This document shows, piece after piece, positions 1-8,534 of a DNA stretch of 29,099 bases. The stretch spans positions 1-29,099 of the forward strand of contig JAAYQB010000001.1 in NCBI GenBank assembly GCA_012519525.1, read 5' to 3'. Within the stretch, counting starts at the first letter, position 1; each line of letters begins with the position of its first letter. The position numbers and the translations under genes are program-made. Below the pieces are notes generated by a model. It was not told the DNA's origin. It worked only from the letters and a program-made list of their open reading frames with translations, and did no database searches. This stretch comes from Bacteroidales bacterium. Its GTDB lineage: Bacteria; Bacteroidota; Bacteroidia; Bacteroidales; WCHB1-69.

Positions 1-2
1 AA

Positions 3-3000
3 GAACAAGAAAATGATGCTCATTTTGTTGAACTTGCAGCAGCGATGTCAATACTTGACTTTGTAAACATAGATAAAAAATTTGTAAATTTTCAAAAGGA
101 TGGCAATAAAAATAGAAGAACTATTTACAAAGAGTTTGGAATCAACTCTGATGTTAATGAAATCAGTTTCGATAATTTGGCAACAGAAACTCAAAAACTA
201 ATTGTAAATCCGCTTTCTTGTTTTATGCTTTTCTCAAAATATATGGGCTACACAATAGTTAAAAAGAGTGAAGATGGAAAAGATAAATTTATTGCTGAAA
301 GAGTTTCAAGATACGATATATTTGATCAACAAAAAAAATACCAGCCATTTGCACGTGGTCGGTTCGACGGAGATTTTAGAAATAAAATAACAAATCTCGA
401 ATATATACAACGGCAATTTGTAGAGTGGTTACAAGAAATGACTCAACAAAGTCGTAAATTTTCTCCTTTTAATCTTAAAACAGACGATGTCTTTAATTTT
501 GTCAAGGGGAACGTCAGTTTGTTCATAAAAAAGCATGCTACGTATAAAAATTGGGCAAAAGTTGATAATGAACTTAATAGACAGATAACAAAAATAGATA
601 AATCGCTTGAAAATGAGAAAAAGTTCATTGAATTATTTTATCGTGCGACTGAGGAATTAATTAATCAAACTTCTACAAATAAGGGGAGTGAAGGTGATAA
701 ATATATTTTTCGTTTGCAAAACGAGGGGGACTTTGGATTGCTTAATACGATTGAACACTGGGACGTATCAGATATCTATGGAGAAAAACAAAGAAATGCT
801 ATTAAAAGTTCTAATAAAGAATCTGAAAATCAACCAACATCCATTCCATCGCCGTTTGCTCGTATTGCATTAGTTAAAACTGCTTTTGCTGAAGTTGTAG
901 CATATGGTGATGGAGCATTGAGAGCTTACCAAAAAATTGTTTCTGACACACTTGATGTTGCGGAAATATTTTTTACATTTGATAAATGGAAAGATAAGAT
1001 TGAGATAATAAAATGGGATAAGGTTGAGGATTTAAAACAACTATCCGAACATAAGCACTTTCATAAGACTCTTACTGTATTTTTGAAAAATGACGCAGAA
1101 TCTTACAATTTTGACGAAATGAAGTGTCTTTATATCCTTAAATTCAAGGCAACAGGAGAAATGATAGGCGCAACCTCACCTTGTACATTGTTCTTCAGTA
1201 CAGCCAATAAATTAGTTGATGAAAATGGAGATTTTTTTATTGGTACAGGAAAAGATAAAAAAACATTCGGAACAATTGAATTAAGTAATAATCATAGAGC
1301 CTTTGCCGAAATTTATCCGCTACATAAACGCAGTTGGGATTTTCAAAAATATCTCTATACTTGGATTAAAGCCAAGAATAAAAATTGGGATAATGGAAAT
1401 ACTCCAGTTTCCATCTATAACGAATTTGTGAAATATTTAAATTCAGAAAAGGAATTAAGTGGAAGAATAGAAGAAATAGATAATTTAATTGATAATTTTG
1501 AAGATTATGACATATTTCCGGCAGAAACACCGGTTGAAGTATGTGGAAATAGACTTCATAAATTAAGGGGATTTATTAATGTTGAGAGTTTGACCGTGAG
1601 TGATTTAATGGAAGATAAAATAATCAGTTTGCCATACGCTATTGATAGCGCAAGTTTTTTTGACGGTAATCTAATAAATGGCAAATGTTATTTATTACCC
1701 TTGAAAGAAAAATTCTTTGAATTACCTGAATCGAGAGATTTAAAAAAACAAATTAGAATTGAGGGGGGGGAAAGTACTGTAAATGTAATATTGGAGTTGT
1801 CTAATAATGGGTCCCTTAAGAAGTTTGAAAAAGTATATAAAAGAAGCGAAATGACATTGGTTGAACTATCCGATTATGATTGTTCTATATTTCCCAATGT
1901 GAAATTCCAGGAAGAGAAAAATGCGTTTTATCGAGTTGGATTATACCTACCATATAGTGCAAAAGAAATCGAAAGTAACATAGATTTTTATCAAGGAACG
2001 AATAAAATTATTTTGGGTGAAGTTGATTCAATTATTCGTAATATAAACGATTCTGAAAATGTAATTTGTAAAATCTATTCTTTAAATCAAAGAACTTTTG
2101 ATCGAATGAGGGTTAAGATTGGTGATGCAACTGGAGTTTTAATACCAACATTACCTGAAAAACAACCAAATGTTGTTTTTACTTTTGCTGTTGATTTTGG
2201 AACTACAAATACTCATATTGAATATAAAACTAATATAGATAATACAATTAGACCTTTTGATATTAAAGAAAATGAAAAACAAATACAGTTTTTGCATGGA
2301 AAGATAGATGAAAATATTTTAGTTTCTGATATTGATTTTATTCCTAAAACCATTGGACAAGATAAAGGATTTAAATTTCCAGTTCGTACGGCTTTATCAT
2401 TGTCAAGAAACCGAGAGCGGAGTCAAACAATATTGCCATTTGTTCAATCTAATATGATTATACCTTATGAAAAAAGAGTAGTTCCTAAATACAATGAAGT
2501 TTTTACACAACTAAAATGGGATTCTACAGAAGATGAAATGGGTTATTATATTGATTCTTTATGTTTTATGTTGCGAAATAAGGTTGTTTTAAATGATGGT
2601 AATTTATCTGAAACTAAAATTGTTTGGTTTTATCCACTTAGTATGGCAGGTAGTCGTTCTACTGTAATTCGCAATAAGTGGAAACTAGCATATTTAAAAT
2701 ATTTCCTTGGAATTTCAGCTACAAGTATACATGATTTGGAAATAAATCAAAATGAGATTTTAGAAAGAAATCTCATTGAGCTACCAGAGTCAATAGCGCC
2801 ATTCCTTTATTATAAATATGATAGAAGCTATAAAGATGTAATAAATAATCTTGTTTCTATTGATATTGGTGGAGGTACTACCGATATAGTTTTTGTTGAA
2901 GATGGAAACACCAAATATGTAACTTCATTCCGCTTTGCAGCCGATTCTGTGTTTGGTTTAGGAGAACAGATTACTTCGGTTGTTAGCAAATATCAATCTG

Positions 3001-4208
3001 ATATTGAAAATATTATTCTTGATGAAAATAGATCTGGGGGTGCTAAGTATAATTATTTGTTTGATAATATTTATAGGGGTATTATTGGAGATACAGAAAA
3101 AGGGGATATTGCTTCATTCTTTTTTGCACTTAAAAATCACGAAAGATTGCAAAATATTGAAAATGATAGAATTGATTTTAATGCTATGCTCACACGAGAT
3201 AGCGACCAAAAGTTAATATTTGTACTGTTTTATTCTGCTATTATTTATCACACGGCACAAATAATGAAAGCAAAAAAGATGGAATTACCTCGGCATATCG
3301 CATTTAGTGGCAATGGTTCACGCATTATTAATATTATTGGAGACAAAAAAGTTTTAGCTGAACTTTCAAAATGTATTTTTGAAAAAGTTTATGAAAAAAA
3401 ATACGGTAATAGTGGTTTAGATATTATTCAAAACACCAAAAACCCTAAAGAATTAACCTGCAAAGGTGGTATCAAAGCGGCTGACAAAAATTATGACCAA
3501 GGACATTTTGAACCTTTAGTTTTATGGGGGATTGATAATGATACATTCATAACAGATAACGATACATATTCATCTGTAGATATTAAATATAGCGTAACAG
3601 AAACTAGTAAAAAAGTAAAAGAATTTACTGAATATGTCGTTAATGAATTAGTGTATGAGAAATACACTGAAGATGTTGTTCTCGAAACTTTTGCTAAAGT
3701 GTTGAATATAAATCAGCAAGCTTTGAAAATAGCTAAGGATATTCTAAAAAGGGAAGATGACTTAGTCAATTTTACACGTAATGGCATAAAAAATAAAATC
3801 GATTCAATAGGCAATGTTAGTAACATAAAAATAGAGGAAACATTTTTCTTTTATCCTATTACAAGTTTGCTAAATGTCATAAGTAAAGAATCTTCTGAAA
3901 TTGAAAATTCCTCGAATAGTAACAATAGATTTTTTAGAACCAAAAATGGGAATATACTAAATGAGGAGTTAAATAATTCAACAGATGCTTCTTTTAGGGT
4001 TTTCAACATTAGAAATAATGAAGCTGATTTTGAATATTGTGGTGGTTTGGTAAATCCTGACTATTTTGACGGTGTTTGTATCTTTGAAAATAATCCGGCA
4101 AATATTCCAGAAAAAACAAGAATAAATACTGTTAAACATGGTATTGTGAAAAAAGATAATAATAATAATTGGGTTGTTGATGAACCCGCAATCATTAAAT
4201 TTATTTAA
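3..4208 (+). CDS. Large ASKHA (actin/Hsp70-fold) ATPase, 5' end outside the window
   Basis: The reading frame is open to the window edge. Upstream of the ATG at 45 it encodes EQENDAHFVELAAA with no stop and no start codon, so the true start probably lies before base 1. Numbering from the ATG at 45 (1387 residues), the C-terminal half carries the three ASKHA nucleotide-site motifs: phosphate-1 VDFGTTNT (716-723), phosphate-2 DIGGGTTD (940-947) and an adenosine-type SGNGS (1088-1092). The first 700 residues are not recognised. A short tail follows the ATPase. It is likely a cytoplasmic ATPase that couples to, or assembles on, the membrane complex encoded next, since the channel gene starts 5 bases downstream. 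A run of eight G at 1763-1770 lies in the frame. MreB, FtsA, PilM and Hsp70 share the fold, but the length and architecture match none of them, nor ZorC, ZorD or ZorE. Fold call firm; function unknown. Confidence 0.75.
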   Translation, partial: EQENDAHFVELAAAMSILDFVNIDKKFVNFQKDGNKNRRTIYKEFGINSDVNEISFDNLATETQKLIVNPLSCFMLFSKYMGYTIVKKSEDGKDKFIAERVSRYDIFDQQKKYQPFARGRFDGDFRNKITNLEYIQRQFVEWLQEMTQQSRKFSPFNLKTDDVFNFVKGNVSLFIKKHATYKNWAKVDNELNRQITKIDKSLENEKKFIELFYRATEELINQTSTNKGSEGDKYIFRLQNEGDFGLLNTIEHWDVSDIYGEKQRNAIKSSNKESENQPTSIPSPFARIALVKTAFAEVVAYGDGALRAYQKIVSDTLDVAEIFFTFDKWKDKIEIIKWDKVEDLKQLSEHKHFHKTLTVFLKNDAESYNFDEMKCLYILKFKATGEMIGATSPCTLFFSTANKLVDENGDFFIGTGKDKKTFGTIELSNNHRAFAEIYPLHKRSWDFQKYLYTWIKAKNKNWDNGNTPVSIYNEFVKYLNSEKELSGRIEEIDNLIDNFEDYDIFPAETPVEVCGNRLHKLRGFINVESLTVSDLMEDKIISLPYAIDSASFFDGNLINGKCYLLPLKEKFFELPESRDLKKQIRIEGGESTVNVILELSNNGSLKKFEKVYKRSEMTLVELSDYDCSIFPNVKFQEEKNAFYRVGLYLPYSAKEIESNIDFYQGTNKIILGEVDSIIRNINDSENVICKIYSLNQRTFDRMRVKIGDATGVLIPTLPEKQPNVVFTFAVDFGTTNTHIEYKTNIDNTIRPFDIKENEKQIQFLHGKIDENILVSDIDFIPKTIGQDKGFKFPVRTALSLSRNRERSQTILPFVQSNMIIPYEKRVVPKYNEVFTQLKWDSTEDEMGYYIDSLCFMLRNKVVLNDGNLSETKIVWFYPLSMAGSRSTVIRNKWKLAYLKYFLGISATSIHDLEINQNEILERNLIELPESIAPFLYYKYDRSYKDVINNLVSIDIGGGTTDIVFVEDGNTKYVTSFRFAADSVFGLGEQITSVVSKYQSDIENIILDENRSGGAKYNYLFDNIYRGIIGDTEKGDIASFFFALKNHERLQNIENDRIDFNAMLTRDSDQKLIFVLFYSAIIYHTAQIMKAKKMELPRHIAFSGNGSRIINIIGDKKVLAELSKCIFEKVYEKKYGNSGLDIIQNTKNPKELTCKGGIKAADKNYDQGHFEPLVLWGIDNDTFITDNDTYSSVDIKYSVTETSKKVKEFTEYVVNELVYEKYTEDVVLETFAKVLNINQQALKIAKDILKREDDLVNFTRNGIKNKIDSIGNVSNIKIEETFFFYPITSLLNVISKESSEIENSSNSNNRFFRTKNGNILNEELNNSTDASFRVFNIRNNEADFEYCGGLVNPDYFDGVCIFENNPANIPEKTRINTVKHGIVKKDNNNNWVVDEPAIIKFI
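1763..1770 (+). repeat. Homopolymeric G8 tract inside the ASKHA ATPase gene
   Basis: Eight consecutive G within codons reading E-G-G-E. This is striking in DNA so poor in G and C. With eight G the frame stays open to 4208, so the copy seen is in the ON state. Gain or loss of one G would shift the frame and remove the whole ATPase domain. Confidence 0.85.
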
Positions 4209-4213
4209 GAGCT

Positions 4214-5809
4214 ATGCATTACGTAATAATTATCATAATCATTATAGTTATCGTTTTTTATCAAGTAAAGATTTTTACTTCTACTATTAGTAAATTAAAA
4301 GATTATGATTCTATTTTTTCAAAAAATGCTGAAGATTATGAACTCTTGAAAGATAGGAAACTTAAAGAACTCGAGGAGGTAGATATTACTTCTCTTAAAA
4401 AAATGCTCATAAATGTTGGTGAAAATTATAGCGAATGCTATTATACTGAGGTTGACGAAAATTCTGAAGAAAGAGTGTTTTTCGATAAATATACTGCAAA
4501 AGAAAAATTAAAAATAAGATATAATTCTTTAACAGGTATCAGTTGTGAAAATAAAAATCCAATTTATTTGAGAATTCAAAAGTCAATAAATAATTATTTG
4601 TTAAAAAACGACAAAGGTGTAAGCGATTTTCATCTAATGAAGGATATTGTGGATCGAAATTGTGATGCCGTTGATGAAGAAATTCAAACACAGATACCTA
4701 TACCACTTTATTTGGGTTTGGTTGGTACTATGGCTGGTATTTTGGTTGGCATAGGTTATTTATGGTTAAGTGGAGGTTTGAACGATTTACTCAATGCAGG
4801 CAATGGAGCCAGTGGAGCTGAAGGGGTTGAAGCGTTACTTGGAGGAGTTGCTTTGGCAATGATTTCAAGTATTTTGGGGATTTTATTAACTACAATTGGC
4901 TCATTAAGAGTAAAAAATGTTAAATTTGAATTTGAAAAGAATAAACACCTTTTTTTAAGCTGGATACAAGAAAAATTATTGCCAAGTTTATCCAATGATG
5001 TTGCTCAAACATTAGAGAAAATGTCACAAAATTTAGTTAATTTTAATAGTACATTTAAGTCAAATACTACTAATTTGGGGAGTGCTCTTTCCAAAGTAAA
5101 TGAATCATATAAACTTCAAAAAGAACTTATAAGTGAAGTTAACCAAATAAATGAGGGGAGACTGGCAACAGCAAATCTTAAGCTTTTAAATAGGTTCATT
5201 GAGTGTTCAGATCAAATAGGGACTTTGGGTACTTATTTGCAAAATGTAAATTCTTATTTAGAAAATGTTCGAGATCTGAATACAAAATTGGATGAATATG
5301 AAAATCGTACGCAATTTATAGAAAATGCAAGTAAATTTTATGCAAAGCACGAAAATTGGTTGACAGAAAATATTGAGGAGGCTAATAGAGCTATGAAAGA
5401 TGCTATAGAAAAATATAACAACACAGCGTCTAATTCATTGTTGAAGATTCAGGAGTCAATGGAAACTCAAATTAAAAATTTTGGAGAGATAATTCAATCT
5501 CAACATGAAAAACTTGCTGAAAAATCGAAAGAAGTTGACAATATTGTCACAGAACTTCAAAACCTTACTGCTATAAAAGACAGTATAGCAAAATTTGGAC
5601 GTGTAACAAGCGAACAAAACGAAAAAATAAGTGAACTTGCAAATTATATTAAAGAGTTTGTTAAGGAAAAAACTTTGAGCGGTGAAGTGAAAGTTGTTCA
5701 ACACATACCTCGTTCAATAAAAATATTAGCAATCGTGGGTATTAGTATAATGTTATTTTCTGGTTTACTTTACATTTTGCCAATAATTTGGGAATGGATT
5801 ATTAAGTAA
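4214..5809 (+). CDS. MotA/TolQ/ExbB-type proton-channel subunit with long coiled tail (ZorA-like)
   Basis: 531 residues. There is one membrane segment at 2-20 and a channel domain with two helices: about 166-188 (LGLVGTMAGILVGIGYL) and about 208-230 (GGVALAMISSILGILL). The small-residue pattern LGL-x-GT and the GGVA-AM helix are those of TolQ/ExbB/MotA pores. Residues 235-495 look helical and coiled, a long cytoplasmic tail as in ZorA. A further hydrophobic segment follows at about 502-526, so the tail seems anchored back in the membrane, which I do not know from ZorA. It probably forms a pentameric ion channel around the TM helix of the next gene product and uses the ion gradient to move or signal. 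It sits 5 bases after the ATPase gene and 16 bases before the OmpA partner, so the three are probably co-transcribed. Family call good; role in defence is inference from the ZorAB likeness. Confidence 0.8.
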   Translation: MHYVIIIIIIIVIVFYQVKIFTSTISKLKDYDSIFSKNAEDYELLKDRKLKELEEVDITSLKKMLINVGENYSECYYTEVDENSEERVFFDKYTAKEKLKIRYNSLTGISCENKNPIYLRIQKSINNYLLKNDKGVSDFHLMKDIVDRNCDAVDEEIQTQIPIPLYLGLVGTMAGILVGIGYLWLSGGLNDLLNAGNGASGAEGVEALLGGVALAMISSILGILLTTIGSLRVKNVKFEFEKNKHLFLSWIQEKLLPSLSNDVAQTLEKMSQNLVNFNSTFKSNTTNLGSALSKVNESYKLQKELISEVNQINEGRLATANLKLLNRFIECSDQIGTLGTYLQNVNSYLENVRDLNTKLDEYENRTQFIENASKFYAKHENWLTENIEEANRAMKDAIEKYNNTASNSLLKIQESMETQIKNFGEIIQSQHEKLAEKSKEVDNIVTELQNLTAIKDSIAKFGRVTSEQNEKISELANYIKEFVKEKTLSGEVKVVQHIPRSIKILAIVGISIMLFSGLLYILPIIWEWIIK

Positions 5810-5825
5810 TAAACTAGTTATTTTA

Positions 5826-6467
5826 ATGACGAAACAAAGAAAAGAGTCCTATTTCTGGACAAGTTTTTCAGACTTGATGACAAGTATGTTTTTTGTAATG
5901 CTCGTGCTTTTCATTTTAACAATAGCGCTTTTGCATAGAAAAATGGTAGATATTGAAAAAGAGAGAAAAGCAACGCAAGCACAAATAGATAAAATTAAGG
6001 AGATTGAGGAAGCTGTAAATAAAATTGATTCAACATATTTTGATTACAACAAAGTGTACAAGAAGCATATATTAAAAATCAAAGTTAACTTTCCTCTCGC
6101 CCAATCCAATATCAATACATTAAATGATGATACACGAAAAGAACTTATTAATGCAGGGCGTTCAATTCAAAGCACTCTTAAAAAAATTAACTTTGAGTAT
6201 CCTGAAATTCAATATTTGTTAATTATTGAAGGTCAAGCATCAAAAGATAATTATACCCAAAACTATGAACTAAGTTATGAAAGAGCTTTAGCTTTGTGGA
6301 AACTTTGGAATGCCGATAGTATTTATTTTGGTAGTAATTGTGAAGTATTAATTTCTGGTAGTGGAACTAGTGGTTCAATGAGAGACAGTAAAGAGTCTTT
6401 AAATCAACGATTTTTGATTCATATTATTCCAAAACCAGGTATTATTGAAAAGAACAAATCAAATTAA
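5826..6467 (+). CDS. MotB/OmpA-type stator partner (ZorB-like)
   Basis: 213 residues in the typical order: a short cytoplasmic N-terminus, one TM helix at 17-36 led by SFSDLMTSM, a coiled linker (40-75) and an OmpA-type peptidoglycan-binding domain (about 84-203). Asp16 at the mouth of the helix matches the ion-carrying Asp of MotB, ExbD and ZorB. The OmpA domain keeps the N..LS..RA pattern (NYELSYERA, with R153) and the closing NQRFLIHIIP. The TD pair that normally binds diaminopimelate reads AS (138-139), so wall binding may differ. It very likely pairs with the preceding channel subunit as an inner-membrane motor tethered to the cell wall. The ATG at 5826 begins the conserved N-terminus. 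ExbD or TolR are less likely because they lack an OmpA domain. Confidence 0.82.
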   Translation: MTKQRKESYFWTSFSDLMTSMFFVMLVLFILTIALLHRKMVDIEKERKATQAQIDKIKEIEEAVNKIDSTYFDYNKVYKKHILKIKVNFPLAQSNINTLNDDTRKELINAGRSIQSTLKKINFEYPEIQYLLIIEGQASKDNYTQNYELSYERALALWKLWNADSIYFGSNCEVLISGSGTSGSMRDSKESLNQRFLIHIIPKPGIIEKNKSN

Positions 6468-6468
6468 A

Positions 6469-7008
6469 ATGTGTTGTAAGAGAAGTATATACACGGCATT
6501 GTTGATTATGGTTTTCTTCCTGTTTTTTGGTTGTGGGCACAAATCAGGTCGTAAAGACAAACATAATATTAAGAGACACCATAATATTACACAAGCCGTT
6601 GATAATACAGATGAATATAAAGGGAAAACCATTCTTGAGATGGAAGATAATTGCGGTGTGAAATATGTCTGGATTGAAATTAACGGTTTGAAATTGAAAT
6701 TTATTTTTGATACAGGAGCTAGTAGCATTTGTATTTCATCCGCTGAGGCTACAGTATTGTATAGACAAGGAACATTGCAAAAAGAAGATATTTTAGATGT
6801 TCAATATTTTCAGGATGCTACAGGTAGAGTCTCAGCAGGTACAAGGATAAATCTGAGAACAGTAAAAATTGGTAATAGAGTTTTGCAAAACATAGAAGCG
6901 ACGGTAATTGATAATAATGAAGCACCTTTGTTGCTTGGACAAAGTGCATTAGAAAAATTCGGCAAGATTTCAATTGACAATGAAAACAATTTTATAGTAT
7001 TTGAATAA
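6469..7008 (+). CDS. Retropepsin-like aspartic protease, putative lipoprotein
   Basis: The ATG at 6469 lies one base after the stop of the OmpA-type gene and is preferred over an upstream TTG at 6445 that would overlap it. The 179-residue product starts with a basic patch and a hydrophobic stretch ending LFFGC (Cys22), a loose lipobox, so it is probably exported and lipidated. Residues 66-177 form a single retropepsin domain: IFDTGASS, with the catalytic Asp81 in the DTGA motif, and a flap-like middle part. They end with LLLGQSALEKF, the usual second motif of clan AA bacterial proteases. Such monomers work as homodimers, because each supplies one Asp. The position, last in the motor operon with a 1-base gap, suggests it acts in the periplasm with the OmpA-type subunit. 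The substrate is unknown. Family call strong; link to the motor inferred from position. Confidence 0.8.
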   Translation: MCCKRSIYTALLIMVFFLFFGCGHKSGRKDKHNIKRHHNITQAVDNTDEYKGKTILEMEDNCGVKYVWIEINGLKLKFIFDTGASSICISSAEATVLYRQGTLQKEDILDVQYFQDATGRVSAGTRINLRTVKIGNRVLQNIEATVIDNNEAPLLLGQSALEKFGKISIDNENNFIVFE

Positions 7009-7141
7009 TGGAAAAAGTGTTAGAAGTATAAAACGGACTGTATTATTCAATGATATTTTATTAAAATAAGCTATTATTTTTATTAACATATTGTTGTGAA
7101 ATACTTTTATAAAAAGTTTTTTACTATATGCTAAGAGTATT

Positions 7142-7149
7142 TAATTTTG
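7142..7149 (+). promoter_or_regulatory. Bacteroidota -7 box upstream of the EnvC-like gene
   Basis: TAATTTTG matches TAnnTTTG exactly, followed by C. The ATG at 7168 lies 18 bases downstream, giving a very short leader. No clear TTTG -33 box is seen at the expected distance. The box overlaps a possible TTG start at 7147, which argues against that start. Confidence 0.55.
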
Positions 7150-7167
7150 CAACATTATAGATATTGT

Positions 7168-8379
7168 ATGTTTAGTTATTGTAAAAAATATATTTTTCCT
7201 TTAGTGTTGTTTTTCTTTTTAACTGCAAATCAGAGTGGTGTGTATTCGCAAGTTACTAAAGTCAGTTTGACGAATGAAAGAAAGCAGTTGGAAAAAGAAT
7301 TGGCACAGCAGAAGAAATTATTAGACGAAACGACGAGAAACAGAAAAGCATCTTTACGAGAAATACAGCTTTTAACCAATCAAATTAAAAAACAAGAAAA
7401 ACTTATTCAAACAATCACATCGGAACTTTCGTGCTTAGACGTAGAAATAGAGACGGTAACCGAGGAAATAGCACAGCTTCAAGTCAAATTGGATGAACTG
7501 ATTAAAGAATACGAAAAAGCGATTTACATAGCCTATAAGCACAGAGACGTACTTCTTAAAACAACTTTTATTATTTCGGCTGAAAATATACATCAAGCTG
7601 TTAAACGTATGCGTTATTTGCAAGAGTATTCCAATGCTTTAAATCGTCACATGAAACTTATCAAAGAGACGCAAAAGGCAAAGAAAAGCAAAGAAGAAAG
7701 CTTGATAAGTATCAAACAAGATAAAATATGTTTGTTGGATAATAAGAGTAAAGAGAAAACCAATTTACAACAACAACAACAACAGAAAGATAAACTTGTA
7801 GTAGACCTAAGAAAGAAAGAGAGTCAGATAAATAAAGAAATAGCAGCTAAAGTAAAAAGACAGAAAGCAATAGATGCACAAATAGCTAAAATTGTTGAGG
7901 CGGAATTAGCCAAAGCCAAAGCTACGACAAAAGCCTCGCCCAAGATAGCGGAAGCTAATGTAACATTAGCCAACGATTTTGCGAACAATCAAGGAAAACT
8001 TCCTTGGCCCGTAGATAACGGAACGATTATTACGGGTTTTGGAACTTATTCTCATCCGGAGGTATCCTCTGTGAAAATCACCAATAATGGCATTAATATT
8101 TTAACGGATAAAACTTCACAAGTACGTGCGGTTTTCAAAGGTAAAGTATCGACTGTAACGGCTATGGATGGTGCTAACGTTGTGATTATTAGTCATGGAA
8201 CTTATTTGACGGTTTACAGTAATTTAGGCACTGTTTATGTTAAAGCAGGCGATAATGTCAACACAAAACAAGTTATCGGAACCATGAAAGCCGAGCCTAA
8301 CGATAGCAAATCGGAGTTGCATTTCGAAATACGCAGAGAACGAACGCCGCTTAATCCCGTACAGTGGATAAGCAGATAA
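7168..8379 (+). CDS. EnvC-like murein hydrolase activator (degenerate LytM/M23)
   Basis: The ATG at 7168 gives 403 residues with a Sec signal peptide (to about residue 28, ending SGVYSQ). Two long charged coiled-coil stretches follow (about 35-125 and 150-250), then a C-terminal LytM domain (about 280-402). In active M23 enzymes the first zinc motif is HxxxD and a later one HxH. Here the first reads NNGINILTD, with no His, and the tail of the second reads YSNL where YxHL is usual. Only the HG and LHFEIR motifs are kept. It therefore probably activates periplasmic amidases at the division site, as E. coli EnvC does, and does not cut peptidoglycan itself. A run of five CAA codons and one CAG (7768-7785) in the coil gives six Gln; it is in frame, so slippage would not break the protein. 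Confidence 0.85.
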   Translation: MFSYCKKYIFPLVLFFFLTANQSGVYSQVTKVSLTNERKQLEKELAQQKKLLDETTRNRKASLREIQLLTNQIKKQEKLIQTITSELSCLDVEIETVTEEIAQLQVKLDELIKEYEKAIYIAYKHRDVLLKTTFIISAENIHQAVKRMRYLQEYSNALNRHMKLIKETQKAKKSKEESLISIKQDKICLLDNKSKEKTNLQQQQQQKDKLVVDLRKKESQINKEIAAKVKRQKAIDAQIAKIVEAELAKAKATTKASPKIAEANVTLANDFANNQGKLPWPVDNGTIITGFGTYSHPEVSSVKITNNGINILTDKTSQVRAVFKGKVSTVTAMDGANVVIISHGTYLTVYSNLGTVYVKAGDNVNTKQVIGTMKAEPNDSKSELHFEIRRERTPLNPVQWISR

Positions 8380-8493
8380 ATAAATTGATTCCCTTTTTGC
8401 TTTTTATACAATAAAAGAAGCATAGTTAAAGTTACTTTTACACATTATTTAAAAAAAATAAACATTAATATAATATTATTAGAGAAAAAATTG

Positions 8494-8501
8494 TAACTTT
8501 G
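8494..8501 (+). promoter_or_regulatory. Bacteroidota -7 box upstream of bamD
   Basis: TAACTTTG followed by C matches TAnnTTTG, 33 bases before the bamD ATG. A -33 TTTG is not obvious. It probably drives the bamD-rpoZ-coaBC-DUF4835-recN run. Confidence 0.6.
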
Positions 8502-8534
8502 CAAGCTTAAAAAAAATTAAAACTCGAATAGTGT

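Noticed and set aside
2980..3216. 78-codon plus-strand frame inside the ATPase gene
   Set aside because: Overlaps the conserved ASKHA coding frame and has low-complexity composition typical of a shifted frame.
6445..6468. TTG start for the retropepsin gene
   Set aside because: It overlaps the OmpA-type gene and adds KRTNQIK before the signal peptide; ATG at 6469 gives a clean signal sequence.
7060..7110. AT-only inverted repeat after the retropepsin as a terminator
   Set aside because: The arms are imperfect and contain almost no G or C, so a stable hairpin is unlikely.
7147..7167. TTG start for the EnvC-like gene
   Set aside because: It lies inside the -7 promoter box, so it would not be transcribed; ATG at 7168 opens directly into the signal peptide.
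8385..8425. Imperfect TGCTTTTTA hairpin after the EnvC-like gene as a terminator
   Set aside because: The arms pair only with bulges and there is no T-run after it.
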